Shown here one piece after another: positions 52,478 through 62,135 of a stretch of DNA of 64,000 bases. How positions within the stretch are numbered: position 1 is the first letter of the stretch; each line of letters starts with the position of its first letter. The notes below the pieces were generated by a model, which was not told the DNA's origin, did no database searches, and was given only the letters and a program-made list of their open reading frames with translations. The translations under genes were made by a program, and so were the position numbers. The stretch is from the NCBI RefSeq assembly GCF_947501905.1, contig NZ_CANMXL010000005.1:124001-188000 (forward strand). The letters are read 5' to 3'. The stretch is from an uncultured Winogradskyella sp. Lineage in GTDB: Bacteria > Bacteroidota > Bacteroidia > Flavobacteriales > Flavobacteriaceae.

Positions 52478-54526
52478 ATGAAGACTTTAAAATCAATAGG
52501 AATTACATGTATTATATTGCTTACATTAAGTGCACAAGCACAAGACATGCAAGACGGTTTTGCCTATTTAGAAACTGGGAAATATGGAAATGCAGAACAG
52601 TTTTTTAGTACCATACTAAAGACATACCCAAATAATAAAACGGCACGTTTATGTTATGGTCGCGCTATTGGACTTAATGGTAATGCTGAAAAAGCGAATA
52701 CACTTTTTACTGACTTACTTAAAGACTATCCAAACGATTTTGAAGTCAAACTAAACTACGGCGAATCTCTTTTATGGACTAATAACTTTAAAGCTGCAAA
52801 ACGATATTATAAGTCTTTGGTTACTGAAGACTCAAAAAGCTTTGCTGCATTATTAGGTTATGCAAATACTTTATCTAATCTAAAAGAATATGAAGATGCA
52901 TTAACTCAAGTCAATAATGCATTAGCCGTTTCCCCAGGGAATCCTAATGCGCTAACCTCAAAAAAGTACATCTATTTGGGTTACGCTTACCAAAACCAAC
53001 AGAAGCAAAACTATGATAAGGCAGAACAGTTATTAATAAAAAATCTAGAATTATTTGATGACGATAAAGACACCTTACTTAATCTGGCCAACCTTTATTT
53101 AATATGGGAAAAGTTGGATGATGCCGAGCTAACCTACCAACGTTTAGCCAAACAACCTGAACATCTAATCTTAGCTCATAATGGATTGTCTTTAGTAGCG
53201 CATTTAAATGGGAAAGAAAAAAAGGCCTTACAGATAAGTACTGAAGCTTATAATAGTATTACTGAAAATACAGATGCTAATGTAGCACAGCAAACCACTG
53301 AGCGTTATGCACAAGCACTGATTTGGAATAAAAAGTACAAAGCTGCGACACATCTTATTACAGATTTAATCGCGAAGCATCCTAACAAAAATTGGGTATT
53401 GGCTTTAAGAGCAACACTTAATGTTTACAAAAGTAATTTTAAGCAGAGTCTAGCCGATTATAACAGGATTTTAGAAAATGACAGCACATCTTTTGATGGC
53501 AACTTAGGAAAAGCAAACATCCTAAAAGCCTTAGGCAGATTTGATGACGCTTATACTTGGGCAGAAAACACATTAAAAATTTATGACAACCAGAAAGATG
53601 CTGTTAACTTCATTAACCAATTAGATCGAAGTTTTTCACCAGTTTTAGAATCTAAGGCATCACATACTTTTGACAATGGCTATAATAAAGCCTTTGCCTT
53701 TAATACCACAGTAACCTATCCGCTATCTACAAAACTAAAGGTATTAGGAAGTTACAATTACAGAACTACTAATAATACCGTGACAAATAATACGGCGAGC
53801 TCTAACAATTTTTCATTAGGCTTGGCGTACCAAATCATCCCAAATATTATAGTTAATGGTACAACAGGTATAACTGCTGCAAATACAGAAAATAACGATT
53901 TTATACAATTAGTGACTGACCTATCACTTAATATTAATGCGTTGAAATTACAGAACATCGCTGTTGGTTATAAAAGACAAGTCGAAAGTTTTAATGCCGA
54001 TTTATTAGACCAAGAGTTGGTACAAAATAATTATTACGCAACGTATAATTTGAGCACTAATTTTAATTTAGGGTGGTATACGCAGTATATGTTTACAGAC
54101 CAGAATGATGGCAATAACCGTAACTTACTATTTACCTCTTTGTACTATAACCTATTGGCAAAACCCTCTTTAAAAGTTGGACTTAACTACCAATACATTA
54201 CATTTAAAGACCAAGTGCCAAGTATTTACTTTAGCCCAGAACGATTTAATGCTGGCGAAGTCTTTGTAAATCTTATAAAGGACGAAGCTATTGCTAAACC
54301 AAACGAGTGGTTTTATAACCTAACCGCAGCATTTGGTTACCAGTTTATAGAAGACGATGCTAAGCAAAGCACATACAGACTACAAGGTGCTTTTGGGTAC
54401 AAATTTTCTGAGTGTAGTTTACTAAACGCTTACGGCACGCATAGTAATATTGCCTCTGCTACTGCTGCTGGATTTACATTTACGGAGATTGGGTTACGAT
54501 TTAAGTGGGTGTTTATGGGTAGTTAA
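52478..54526 (+). CDS. TPR and beta-barrel outer-membrane protein for polysaccharide export
   Basis: A 682-residue protein with a signal peptide (about 1-22, ending SAQAQ). TPR-like helical repeats span about 27-380 (for example GFAYLETGKYGNAEQFFSTIL). The C-terminal 300 residues consist of amphipathic strands (NGTTGITAANTEN, YNLSTNFNLGWYTQYMF) that form an outer-membrane beta-barrel of the YaiO/PgaA type. It ends FKWVFMGS. In Pga, Pel and cellulose systems such proteins carry the glycan across the outer membrane. This role fits its place between the flippase operon and the surface protein. Confidence 0.82.
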   Translation: MKTLKSIGITCIILLTLSAQAQDMQDGFAYLETGKYGNAEQFFSTILKTYPNNKTARLCYGRAIGLNGNAEKANTLFTDLLKDYPNDFEVKLNYGESLLWTNNFKAAKRYYKSLVTEDSKSFAALLGYANTLSNLKEYEDALTQVNNALAVSPGNPNALTSKKYIYLGYAYQNQQKQNYDKAEQLLIKNLELFDDDKDTLLNLANLYLIWEKLDDAELTYQRLAKQPEHLILAHNGLSLVAHLNGKEKKALQISTEAYNSITENTDANVAQQTTERYAQALIWNKKYKAATHLITDLIAKHPNKNWVLALRATLNVYKSNFKQSLADYNRILENDSTSFDGNLGKANILKALGRFDDAYTWAENTLKIYDNQKDAVNFINQLDRSFSPVLESKASHTFDNGYNKAFAFNTTVTYPLSTKLKVLGSYNYRTTNNTVTNNTASSNNFSLGLAYQIIPNIIVNGTTGITAANTENNDFIQLVTDLSLNINALKLQNIAVGYKRQVESFNADLLDQELVQNNYYATYNLSTNFNLGWYTQYMFTDQNDGNNRNLLFTSLYYNLLAKPSLKVGLNYQYITFKDQVPSIYFSPERFNAGEVFVNLIKDEAIAKPNEWFYNLTAAFGYQFIEDDAKQSTYRLQGAFGYKFSECSLLNAYGTHSNIASATAAGFTFTEIGLRFKWVFMGS

Positions 54527-54541
54527 TACTATTATTACTAC

Positions 54542-55195
54542 TTAAACATTAGGGAAAATTGCTTTAATCTTGTTCTCTGTAACTACTTGATTTGTAGTTA
54601 TTACTTTAATTTCGGGAGACTCAACTAAATTCAGTTGTTTTATTTCTTCAATTACATTGTCAAAATCTGAATTAGTTGCACAAACAGCACTATCCAAACC
54701 AATCACATCTCCTATTCGTTGTTTTGCATTAACCATTTTCGCATCGTCCTCTGATAGGGTTACTAAAAAACATTTAGATCTACGATGAACATATTTCATT
54801 GCTATAGATTCTAAATCTGCTTGCTTATATCTTTCTCTGAATGATGTCTTTGCACTCAAGCAAATTGGACCTCTGTCAGTTGAATAGAGAAGTAAATCAT
54901 AATTTATATTTGGAACGAAAGCCACTTTAGCGTTCATATAGATTGGGTATATTTTTTCTCTAATTAATAAAGTAGCAATTATGATTTCAAAAATTTTACC
55001 ATTAACACCTCGTTTTTGTTGCTCATTGTCCAAAAGAATATCTCTCTTTTTCAAATACGCATTCCAATAAGTAGAAATATATTCGCTTGGTTTGTTATAA
55101 TCAATGTCCATAAAAGAAGGGAATAATTGTTCAAAAATTCCTCCTGCAAGTGTTTCATTGCCTTTTACGATGTCTAAATCTTGCAGTAATCCCAT
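54542..55195 (-). CDS. Probable type II restriction endonuclease
   Basis: A 217-residue soluble protein. A central segment YDLLLYSTDRGPICLSAKTSF has the layout of a PD-(D/E)XK nuclease core, with Asp, then an xxK in which the usual acidic residue is replaced (SAK), as in a number of type II enzymes. I do not recognise the specificity. The ATG overlaps the stop of the cytosine-C5 methyltransferase by one base, the strongest evidence that it is the partner nuclease. It ends 15 bases from the TPR gene without an obvious terminator between them. Confidence 0.7.
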   Translation of the reverse strand: MGLLQDLDIVKGNETLAGGIFEQLFPSFMDIDYNKPSEYISTYWNAYLKKRDILLDNEQQKRGVNGKIFEIIIATLLIREKIYPIYMNAKVAFVPNINYDLLLYSTDRGPICLSAKTSFRERYKQADLESIAMKYVHRRSKCFLVTLSEDDAKMVNAKQRIGDVIGLDSAVCATNSDFDNVIEEIKQLNLVESPEIKVITTNQVVTENKIKAIFPNV

Positions 55196-56466
55196 TAATT
55201 ATTTTCTAATTTTTCGATTATTCTTTTCGCTGTTGCTTGAATAGCAGGGACAGCAACCGAATTTCCAAACTGTTTATATGCCTGTGCGTCAGAAACAACT
55301 ATTTTAAAAGTATCTGGAAAACCTTGAAGTCTTGCCCATTCACGTGGTGTCATTTTCCTAATTCCCTCACGATTTACTTTGCCTGAAATATTTGTTACGG
55401 GTTTAAAATTAGTCAATCGGTAGTCCAAAACTAAATTTCGTTCTCTTCCCATTCCGCCGCAAACCACTGCATTGGCAGTTCCGCCATTTGGGATAATTTC
55501 GTAGCCAAATCCATTTCCTTTGCTTTCGTGGCGAGCTCTGTGGTTTTTTAACGTTTGAACATATGTTGTCGATAAATAATATTTTACCGAGACTTCTTCC
55601 TCTTCCAAAATATCTTCTAGAACGGCTGATTTATTTGTTGGTTCGGGGTATTGAAAATCAGTAATTCCCAAATCCTTTCTAAATCCTACGATGAAAATTC
55701 GTTCTCTATTTTGAGGCACTCCAAATTCTTTTGCATTAAGTATTTGTGGTTCTGGTACATAATAGTTTAAATCCTCACGAAGTACGTTCAGTATCGTGGC
55801 TAAAGTTTTACCCTTGTCATGATTTCTTAAGCCTTTTACATTTTCTAAAAAGATTGCTTTTGGCTGCTTTTTCTTGATGATTTCTGCAACATCAAAAAAC
55901 AATGTACCTCTTGTATCTTCAAATCCGCCACGTCTTCCAGCAATAGAAAATGCCTGACACGGAAATCCTGCACAAAGCACATCGAAGTTATCTGGAATGT
56001 AACTCTTGGTTTTAGGTTTTGTGATGTCTCCAAACGGAATTTCTCCGAAATTTGCTTTATAAGTTTGCTTGGAATATTTGTCCCATTCACTAGTGAAAAC
56101 GCATTTTCCATTCAGATTTTGAAATGCTAGTCGAAAACCACCAATTCCAGCAAATAAGTCGATAAACTTAAACTTCGGATTTTCTGGTGCTGGAAATGGA
56201 ATAGATTTGTTCAATTCAAAAATCAAATACTGAAGTGCTTCTTCTGCGACTTTATTTGTGACTCTTTGCGTCGGATATTCTTTTTTCAAAACTTCTTTCA
56301 CGAATAAAAGTGCATCTTTTTTGTAAAATTGCGAAACACCATTTTTATGATTATGTAAATAATGAGTAAATGAAGCTGTCTTAGAATTATCTGGGTCAAC
56401 TACTCTTATCTCAAATAGTTGGCCATCAATGTTTTCTATCTTAATTTTTGCTTCAGTCACAATCAA
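55195..56466 (-). CDS. DNA cytosine-C5 methyltransferase
   Basis: A 423-residue methyltransferase with an N-terminal extension (about 1-103) of unknown role. Motif I is FIDLFAGIGGFRLAF (about 106-120), motif IV GFPCQAFSIAGRRGG with catalytic Cys, motif VI FLENVKGL, motif VIII QNRERIFIVGF, and motif X YKQFGNSVAVP near the end. The target recognition region lies between VIII and IX. Base composition is a little richer in G and C than the neighbours. It protects the genome from the partner endonuclease, whose gene overlaps its stop codon. The recognition sequence is not predictable here. Confidence 0.92.
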   Translation of the reverse strand: MIVTEAKIKIENIDGQLFEIRVVDPDNSKTASFTHYLHNHKNGVSQFYKKDALLFVKEVLKKEYPTQRVTNKVAEEALQYLIFELNKSIPFPAPENPKFKFIDLFAGIGGFRLAFQNLNGKCVFTSEWDKYSKQTYKANFGEIPFGDITKPKTKSYIPDNFDVLCAGFPCQAFSIAGRRGGFEDTRGTLFFDVAEIIKKKQPKAIFLENVKGLRNHDKGKTLATILNVLREDLNYYVPEPQILNAKEFGVPQNRERIFIVGFRKDLGITDFQYPEPTNKSAVLEDILEEEEVSVKYYLSTTYVQTLKNHRARHESKGNGFGYEIIPNGGTANAVVCGGMGRERNLVLDYRLTNFKPVTNISGKVNREGIRKMTPREWARLQGFPDTFKIVVSDAQAYKQFGNSVAVPAIQATAKRIIEKLENN

Positions 56467-56590
56467 TAATTTAACTATACAAGTTAATAAAGTTTACTCT
56501 TGTTAATTGTTTATTTTTAAATTTTTATTCACATTTTCTAACATGTGATAATAGATGCAAAAATGATAAATAAATTAGCCCAAAAAGCAA

Positions 56591-56616
56591 AAGGCAAAAG
56601 CTTTCGCTTTTGCCTT
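56591..56616 (-). terminator. Intrinsic terminator of the T9SS surface-protein gene
   Basis: A perfect 11-bp stem (AAGGCAAAAGC with GCTTTTGCCTT), 4-base loop, and T-rich DNA following on the minus strand. It lies just after the stop codon (56648) of the leftward gene and shields the restriction-modification pair from read-through. Confidence 0.85.
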
Positions 56617-56647
56617 CTCACCATCAAACCAAATTATTAATGACCCT

Positions 56648-59254
56648 CTACCTCACTAACAATTTTATTGTTTTATAATCGCCGTATTGGCTTTGTAACT
56701 TACAGAAGTATAATCCTGAGATTAATCCTTCATTTTTTAGGGTAATACTATTTTTACCTGATGTTGCTGTAAATGCCATGTTGTAAACTTCTTTTCCTAA
56801 TGTATTGTAGATAATACAAGTTACGGTATCGTTTTGTGCTGCTGTAAATTGTAGTTCTGTATGTGTATCCATTGGATTAGGCACAGCTCTTAATTCTACA
56901 GTATCACCAGCAAAATCTTCTGTAGATAATGCACTGTTTTGCGACAGTCTTAAATTTTCTAAAGACATGGTTTTACTTGTTGCTATGCCTTCATTTGACA
57001 CCATAGTAAACACCATAGTCACAACATCATCAAATATGCCATCTGTTCCTGTGTTAGACACAAAATCTGCGATAGACAATTCATAGTCTTGAGATGTTTC
57101 TGTGAGTGCAATTGTCGTTTTGTATTGTTCTTCCCAATTGGCAATACTCTGTTTTACAAATGCAATCTCTAAGTTACCTGTGCCTTTTGCACTTAAGTTT
57201 AGACTTGTAAATGCTGTTAAATCCACAGCTTTAAATCTTGGTGTTAGTGCTCTGTAAGCTGCCACGTATGTATTTGTTGTAGCTTCTAGATTAACATTAC
57301 GCTCTATTGGGAAATCTCCAGCTTCAAACGTATAGTCATTAGCCGTAACCTCATAAGTAGTTACAGTTGTGCCTTCTTGAGAATCATCGATTCCCCAAGG
57401 TCCATCTGACATAAATAAATCGTCTGGTGTAGTTACACCATCACCAATTCTAAAACCAATATCAAACAATAGTCCCGTCTCTATTCTAAGATTGGTTAAG
57501 TACTGCCCGTTTAAATCAATATCCATATTAAGATTATTGAATTCTGCAGTTTCTGAGGTTCTGTAACCCGCATCAAAATTGACAGTTTGCGTTGCGTTGT
57601 TATTTATGATTTCTAAATCTAATCCGCCGTTATTGTATTCGCCTTTTCTTACAAATACAACTGGTGGTTCAGAATTATTGTAATCCGTAATTGGTTTTTC
57701 GATTGCTAAGAGGTTTAAAACCTCAGCACCTAATAGGTATAAATCATCCACTGTATTTGCCCATATCTGAAAGTTATAGAAGGTTGTGTTTTCTTCGTAC
57801 TTGTCTAAATTCCAGTGACTCTCTACAGCAAAATCAGCATCATTATTAATCACTTTTGCAGATAAGCTTAATACAAACTCATGCGTACCATCAGGATTTT
57901 TGATTACAGATTTTATAAACTGTTGCTCGTCAATATTAATCGTAGACACCGCAATTAACTCACCACCTAATAAACGGTCGCAAATGTATTTTGTATGCTC
58001 ATAAACACCATCTTCTGTCTTCAACGCTAATATGGTTGCTATTGGTGTATCGGCATTCATATAATCCACAGCAAAAATTTCTGTAGCATTTGTAATCTCT
58101 AATAGATCTGTTGGCGAAGAATTAATAGCTTCGGTCTCACCAATAACACCAACAGGAATAAAGTCTTCTAATGTAAAGGTATTGTCGGCATTACGCTGTA
58201 AGTAGCTTTGAGGCCTTTCAAATCTTGGTGCTGTACTTCTATTAAATGCATAACCCGATTTTGCACGGTTAAAATTACGTTTATTGATTTGCTCAGATAG
58301 TCGATTATTACTTTCTAATCCGCCACCATCACCACCAGAAACAGGTGGCTCGATAACCTCACAAGACCCAAAACCAGAACATGATGGATCTTCGCAATCA
58401 ATTAGTCCATCACCATCGTCATCGATACCATTATCACAATCTTCTTGTAAAACTGGGGCTGTAGGACAACGTGCACCATCGTTACTAGCACTAGAAGGTC
58501 CAAAAGCAAACAAGTTAGATTCCATATCATCCGCACTATTCACATTCTGTACTGCTTGAATAACGTATATAGTTCCTGTTTGATTAGCCGATACATAAAA
58601 ACGACCATCTGCATCAAAATACACAGCGCCATAAGTATAGTTATTACCATCTAAAATAGGCACAACACCTAATGATGATACTTGTCCGTTATCCGGATTG
58701 ATACGATATAAAATATTAGAGTTCTTTTCTACTGTGTACAACTGATTATCTACAGCATTAAATGCCCAATCGTGAACATTAATATTTTGAGATAATGTCT
58801 CTGTAGCATTGTGTTGCACATAAGTAGAAGATTCTGGATCTAAATCTATTTTATAATAGGTTGTTCCGCCACCTTTGAGAAAATACATTCCTAAAGCATT
58901 AACGTCTCCAACATATCTATTACTTGTTGGTAATTCATCTACATAAAACGTAGTTGTAGAAAAGTCTTTACCAATTCTGACAATTGATTTAGCTGGCGAT
59001 GTTAATGACCCCCAGATATAACCATCCGTAGGATTGTATGCTGCTGCATTAATATTGCCTGGCGTGACATCTGTTGCAACTCTGTACGAGCCACCTGATG
59101 CCAAATCAATAGCGTAAACGTCATTGTATTGAAAAAGATAAGCATTATAATCACAGTTAAAAGGCGTGCCCCCTTGGGCTTGGCTTGCAAAGCTTAATGC
59201 CAATGCAGCGATTATTGTTAATTGATTCCTAAAAGTGTAAAGTTCTAATTTCAT
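56648..59254 (-). CDS. Large T9SS-secreted surface protein
   Basis: An 868-residue protein with an N-terminal signal (about 1-27, ending SFASQAQ). Residues about 30-270 resemble a beta-propeller of the DUF6923 type (repeated NAAAYNPTDGYIWG-like blades). A calcium-binding segment DCDNGIDDDGDGLIDCEDPSC (about 274-294) follows, then a long beta-rich region. The C-terminus (about 790-868, LRAVPNPMDTHTELQF onwards) is a T9SS sorting domain. LytTR-like boxes lie 60-112 bases upstream, so it is probably expressed with the polysaccharide genes and may be a matrix or adhesin protein. Confidence 0.8.
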   Translation of the reverse strand: MKLELYTFRNQLTIIAALALSFASQAQGGTPFNCDYNAYLFQYNDVYAIDLASGGSYRVATDVTPGNINAAAYNPTDGYIWGSLTSPAKSIVRIGKDFSTTTFYVDELPTSNRYVGDVNALGMYFLKGGGTTYYKIDLDPESSTYVQHNATETLSQNINVHDWAFNAVDNQLYTVEKNSNILYRINPDNGQVSSLGVVPILDGNNYTYGAVYFDADGRFYVSANQTGTIYVIQAVQNVNSADDMESNLFAFGPSSASNDGARCPTAPVLQEDCDNGIDDDGDGLIDCEDPSCSGFGSCEVIEPPVSGGDGGGLESNNRLSEQINKRNFNRAKSGYAFNRSTAPRFERPQSYLQRNADNTFTLEDFIPVGVIGETEAINSSPTDLLEITNATEIFAVDYMNADTPIATILALKTEDGVYEHTKYICDRLLGGELIAVSTINIDEQQFIKSVIKNPDGTHEFVLSLSAKVINNDADFAVESHWNLDKYEENTTFYNFQIWANTVDDLYLLGAEVLNLLAIEKPITDYNNSEPPVVFVRKGEYNNGGLDLEIINNNATQTVNFDAGYRTSETAEFNNLNMDIDLNGQYLTNLRIETGLLFDIGFRIGDGVTTPDDLFMSDGPWGIDDSQEGTTVTTYEVTANDYTFEAGDFPIERNVNLEATTNTYVAAYRALTPRFKAVDLTAFTSLNLSAKGTGNLEIAFVKQSIANWEEQYKTTIALTETSQDYELSIADFVSNTGTDGIFDDVVTMVFTMVSNEGIATSKTMSLENLRLSQNSALSTEDFAGDTVELRAVPNPMDTHTELQFTAAQNDTVTCIIYNTLGKEVYNMAFTATSGKNSITLKNEGLISGLYFCKLQSQYGDYKTIKLLVR

Positions 59255-59313
59255 TCTATTTCATTTAATAATATGAAACAAAACTACCTTACAATTAGAG
59301 TTGATTTATTGAT

Positions 59314-59366
59314 TTTCGATTGATGTGAATAGGAAAGAGACAGAACACAATTTACTGTAGACGAAT
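59314..59366 (-). promoter_or_regulatory. LytTR-like boxes upstream of the T9SS surface protein
   Basis: TTTCGATTGAT (59314), a weak AAGAGACAGAA (59335) and TGTAGACGAAT (59356) on the top strand, at exact 21-base steps. The proximal copy lies 28 bases from a perfect -7 box TAGTTTTG (59279-59286, minus), which is 25 bases from the start codon at 59254. The whole set falls in the gap after the LytTR regulator gene. Confidence 0.72.
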
Positions 59367-59370
59367 GGTT

Positions 59371-60087
59371 TTAGAGAAGGTTGAGTCGCTTCATCAACTC
59401 TGGTCTATTTGAACGGCTAACTGGTATTACATCTTTTTTTATCAGCACACTATTATCCTCAATATCAATGATTTTATCAATGTTAATGATAAATGAACGA
59501 TGTACTTTTAGAAACAAACTATCTGGTAGTTTTTCTTCTATTTTTTTAAGTGTAGAATGCACTGTATAATTTTTATCCTCAGTCTTAACATGAATATAAT
59601 CGCCTTTGGCCTCAACCAAATAAATACTTGGAATATCTATCTTAATTAGTCGTCTATCTATATTGACGTATAAATCATTCCCTGATGTCGTTTCTACCTT
59701 TTCTGCTGACGTAATAGAATTAGAATTCCCTTTATTAGGCATAGACTCCGCTTTCTGAATGGCTTTTTGAAAACGTTCTAGAGTAATTGGTTTTACCAGA
59801 TAGTCTACTATACAATCATATTCGAATGCTTGGATAGCAAAGTTAGAATCTGACGTAGTAAGAATAATTTTTGGTGGGTTTTTTAAAGTCTCAATAAAAT
59901 CGAAGCCTGTAAAATCTGGCATATGAATATCTAAGAAGATTAAATCTACTTCATTCTGATTTAAATACTTAATAGCTTGAATTGCATTTGGAAATTCTTC
60001 AAGTACATTTAAACTTGGGACATTTGAACATAATTGAGATATAATTGCTCTCGCAGTAGCTTCATCGTCAATAATAATACAATTCAT
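59371..60087 (-). CDS. LytTR-type response regulator
   Basis: A 238-residue two-domain regulator. The receiver (1-120) has acidic Asp7/Asp8, phosphoacceptor Asp53 in IFLDIHMPDF, Thr at TTSDS and Lys in DYLVKPI. The LytTR DNA-binding domain (about 135-238) includes DRRLIKIDIPSIYLVEAKGDYIHV and SLFLKVHRSFIINID. LytTR proteins bind direct repeats about 21 bases apart. It is the last gene of the phosphorelay operon, 8 bases after the HPt gene. I propose it binds the repeated boxes found upstream of five transcription units in this locus, including its own operon. Confidence 0.93.
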   Translation of the reverse strand: MNCIIIDDEATARAIISQLCSNVPSLNVLEEFPNAIQAIKYLNQNEVDLIFLDIHMPDFTGFDFIETLKNPPKIILTTSDSNFAIQAFEYDCIVDYLVKPITLERFQKAIQKAESMPNKGNSNSITSAEKVETTSGNDLYVNIDRRLIKIDIPSIYLVEAKGDYIHVKTEDKNYTVHSTLKKIEEKLPDSLFLKVHRSFIINIDKIIDIEDNSVLIKKDVIPVSRSNRPELMKRLNLL

Positions 60088-60095
60088 AAAATCTG

Positions 60096-60413
60096 TTATA
60101 GTGTCTTTAAAAAAATTGTCATAAGCTGCAAAGTAGATTCGAAATCTTCTTTTCCTTTTAAGTTCATGTCTATGAGGTTATTCTCGTAAGTAGCTGCAAG
60201 CTCATAACTTTTTACAAGTCCTAAAATACTAATTTTATGTTTAAGTTTATGTACGTTTTCGGCCGCTTCCTTATAATTCTCTGCGGATATATTATCAAAG
60301 TAAATCTGTTTCTCTTCTGGAAATTCTTTTTGGATGATATCAATGAGTTTTTGCTCAAAGGCTTTATCACCACCAGACATACTTTCAATATATGATAGGT
60401 TTGGTTTTTCCAT
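60096..60413 (-). CDS. HPt phosphotransfer protein
   Basis: A 105-residue all-helical protein. The phosphorylated His is probably His55 in ENVHKLKHKISILGL, which fits the HPt pattern HxLKxxxxxLG. His59 is less likely. It should pass phosphate between receivers. It is placed between the histidine kinase (3-base gap) and the LytTR regulator (8-base gap). Because the kinase here has no receiver domain of its own, the free receiver gene 62675-63085 is the likely partner in the relay. Confidence 0.85.
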   Translation of the reverse strand: MEKPNLSYIESMSGGDKAFEQKLIDIIQKEFPEEKQIYFDNISAENYKEAAENVHKLKHKISILGLVKSYELAATYENNLIDMNLKGKEDFESTLQLMTIFLKTL

Positions 60414-60416
60414 GCT

Positions 60417-62135
60417 TTACTTTTTAATCGTGAAGAAAAACGTTGTGCCTTTATTTGACTCTGATTTTAACCAGATTTCCCCTTTATATAAATCTACTAT
60501 TTTCTTTACAATAGATAAGCCTATTCCGGTAGATTCTTTATTGTCATGTAGCGCATGAAAGATTTTAAAAATCTTATCATGATATTTTTTATCTATTCCC
60601 ATACCATTATCTTTTATAGAAAATTGATAATACGACTTTTGTTCTATAACATCAACTTCTATAAGTCCCTGTGCTTTGTTATTAAACTTAATGGCATTAC
60701 TAATTAAATTTTGAAACAACTGCTGAAACTTAGTCTTATCACCAATTACAATGGGCAGATTATTTAAAACATTAATAGAGATATTTTCAGGCACATATAA
60801 TATCTGCATAAGTTCTTCTATAAGTGCATTTAAATCTACAGAGTTTTCATCTTTTGATTCTGAACCAATACTTGAGTAAAGTAGGATATCTGAAATTAAC
60901 TGCTCCATCTTTTCTAGAGTTGTTTCAATTAATTCAAAATTTTGGATAGTGACATTATCAAGTTTTCCTTTATTATCTTCTTTTATCCAGCTTACAAGTG
61001 CGTCAATACTTCTTAAAGGAGACTTCAAATCATGAGACACAATATGCGCATATTCTTGCAACTCATTATTACTTTTACCTAAGGCATCTAATAATGCTGT
61101 ATTTCTTAATTCTACTTTTTCTCGCTCTCTTAGATTAATTGCACTTTTTAATTGCATAGCTACTAAGCTAGCAATATTCTTTAAAGTTCTTAGGTGTTCT
61201 TTTGTAAAATAATTCTTTGAATGGTGCTCCGAATCTATAACACCTATGACTTTTCCATCACTAATAATTGGCACTGATATTTCTGAGAATCTTATTTCAT
61301 CATCAACAATATACCTATTATCCTTACTTGTATCACCTATAATCTCAGCTTTACCTGTTTTTGCAACACTACCAACAATACCATCACCAATAGGCAAAGC
61401 TATTTTATCTTTAATTTGTTTATCACTAGTCAGTTTAGTACCATATGCAGCAATTTGTTCTAATGTATTTTGTTCATTATCTACTAGATAAATGATACAA
61501 TCTTTTGTGTCTAAATACTCGGCAATGTTATTGGTAATTTCCCAAGCAATTTCGTAAATATCCATCTTACCGAGAAGTGCCTTGGCAACATCATTAACCA
61601 TATCTATAATTAATGATTGCTCTCGTTCTAAAGTAATATCTCTTACAATGCCTTGAGCTGCCATCGGAACACCGTTTTTATCCAGTACCAAACTTGCATT
61701 GATATGAACTCTTTTTACTTCTTTAGCTTTGGTATAGACTCTTGCTTCATAATTTTTAAAGAAGCCTTTTGTTTGTAATTCTAAAAAAGACGTCATAGCA
61801 TAATCATAATCTTCCTTATAAATAAGGCTGACCACATTAACGGATTCTTTATCTACATCATAACCAAACAGTTCTGTTGCTGCATCATTAAATTTCAGCA
61901 CATTACCGTTAAGGTCCATTACCACATAAGCATCTACTATGTTTTCAAATACACCTTGTAATTGCGAACTCGTATTGTCATATAAAGTGCTTAGTTCTTT
62001 ATGCGAAATTTCAAGCTTTTGATTAACTTCAAAAAGCTCCGCAGATTTAGCTTCAAGAATTGCTTCAGCTGCTTTTCTAGATGCTTTTTCTCTAGCTAAT
62101 GCCCTTTTGAGAATATCTACTTCTTCTTGACTCAT
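60417..62135 (-). CDS. PAS-GAF histidine kinase
   Basis: A 572-residue cytoplasmic kinase. A coiled coil (about 5-55) precedes a PAS domain (about 57-170, GVFENIVDAYVVMDLNGNVLKF), a GAF domain (about 178-335, IALPIGDGIVGSVAKTGKAEII), a dimerisation domain with phosphoacceptor His368 (HIVSHDLKSPLRS) and an ATPase domain (NLISNAIKFNNKAQG, DNGMGID, STGIGLSIVKKIV). It has no membrane helices, so it senses an internal signal, most simply the H-NOX protein encoded by the overlapping upstream gene. GAF and PAS could add further inputs. Confidence 0.92.
   Translation of the reverse strand: MSQEEVDILKRALAREKASRKAAEAILEAKSAELFEVNQKLEISHKELSTLYDNTSSQLQGVFENIVDAYVVMDLNGNVLKFNDAATELFGYDVDKESVNVVSLIYKEDYDYAMTSFLELQTKGFFKNYEARVYTKAKEVKRVHINASLVLDKNGVPMAAQGIVRDITLEREQSLIIDMVNDVAKALLGKMDIYEIAWEITNNIAEYLDTKDCIIYLVDNEQNTLEQIAAYGTKLTSDKQIKDKIALPIGDGIVGSVAKTGKAEIIGDTSKDNRYIVDDEIRFSEISVPIISDGKVIGVIDSEHHSKNYFTKEHLRTLKNIASLVAMQLKSAINLREREKVELRNTALLDALGKSNNELQEYAHIVSHDLKSPLRSIDALVSWIKEDNKGKLDNVTIQNFELIETTLEKMEQLISDILLYSSIGSESKDENSVDLNALIEELMQILYVPENISINVLNNLPIVIGDKTKFQQLFQNLISNAIKFNNKAQGLIEVDVIEQKSYYQFSIKDNGMGIDKKYHDKIFKIFHALHDNKESTGIGLSIVKKIVDLYKGEIWLKSESNKGTTFFFTIKK

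Noticed and set aside
52478-54526. Calling the right-hand locus a Pel system
   Set aside because: GT4, flippase and a TPR/barrel recall PelF, PelG and PelB, but no PelD, PelE or PelA equivalent is visible and other genes do not belong to Pel.
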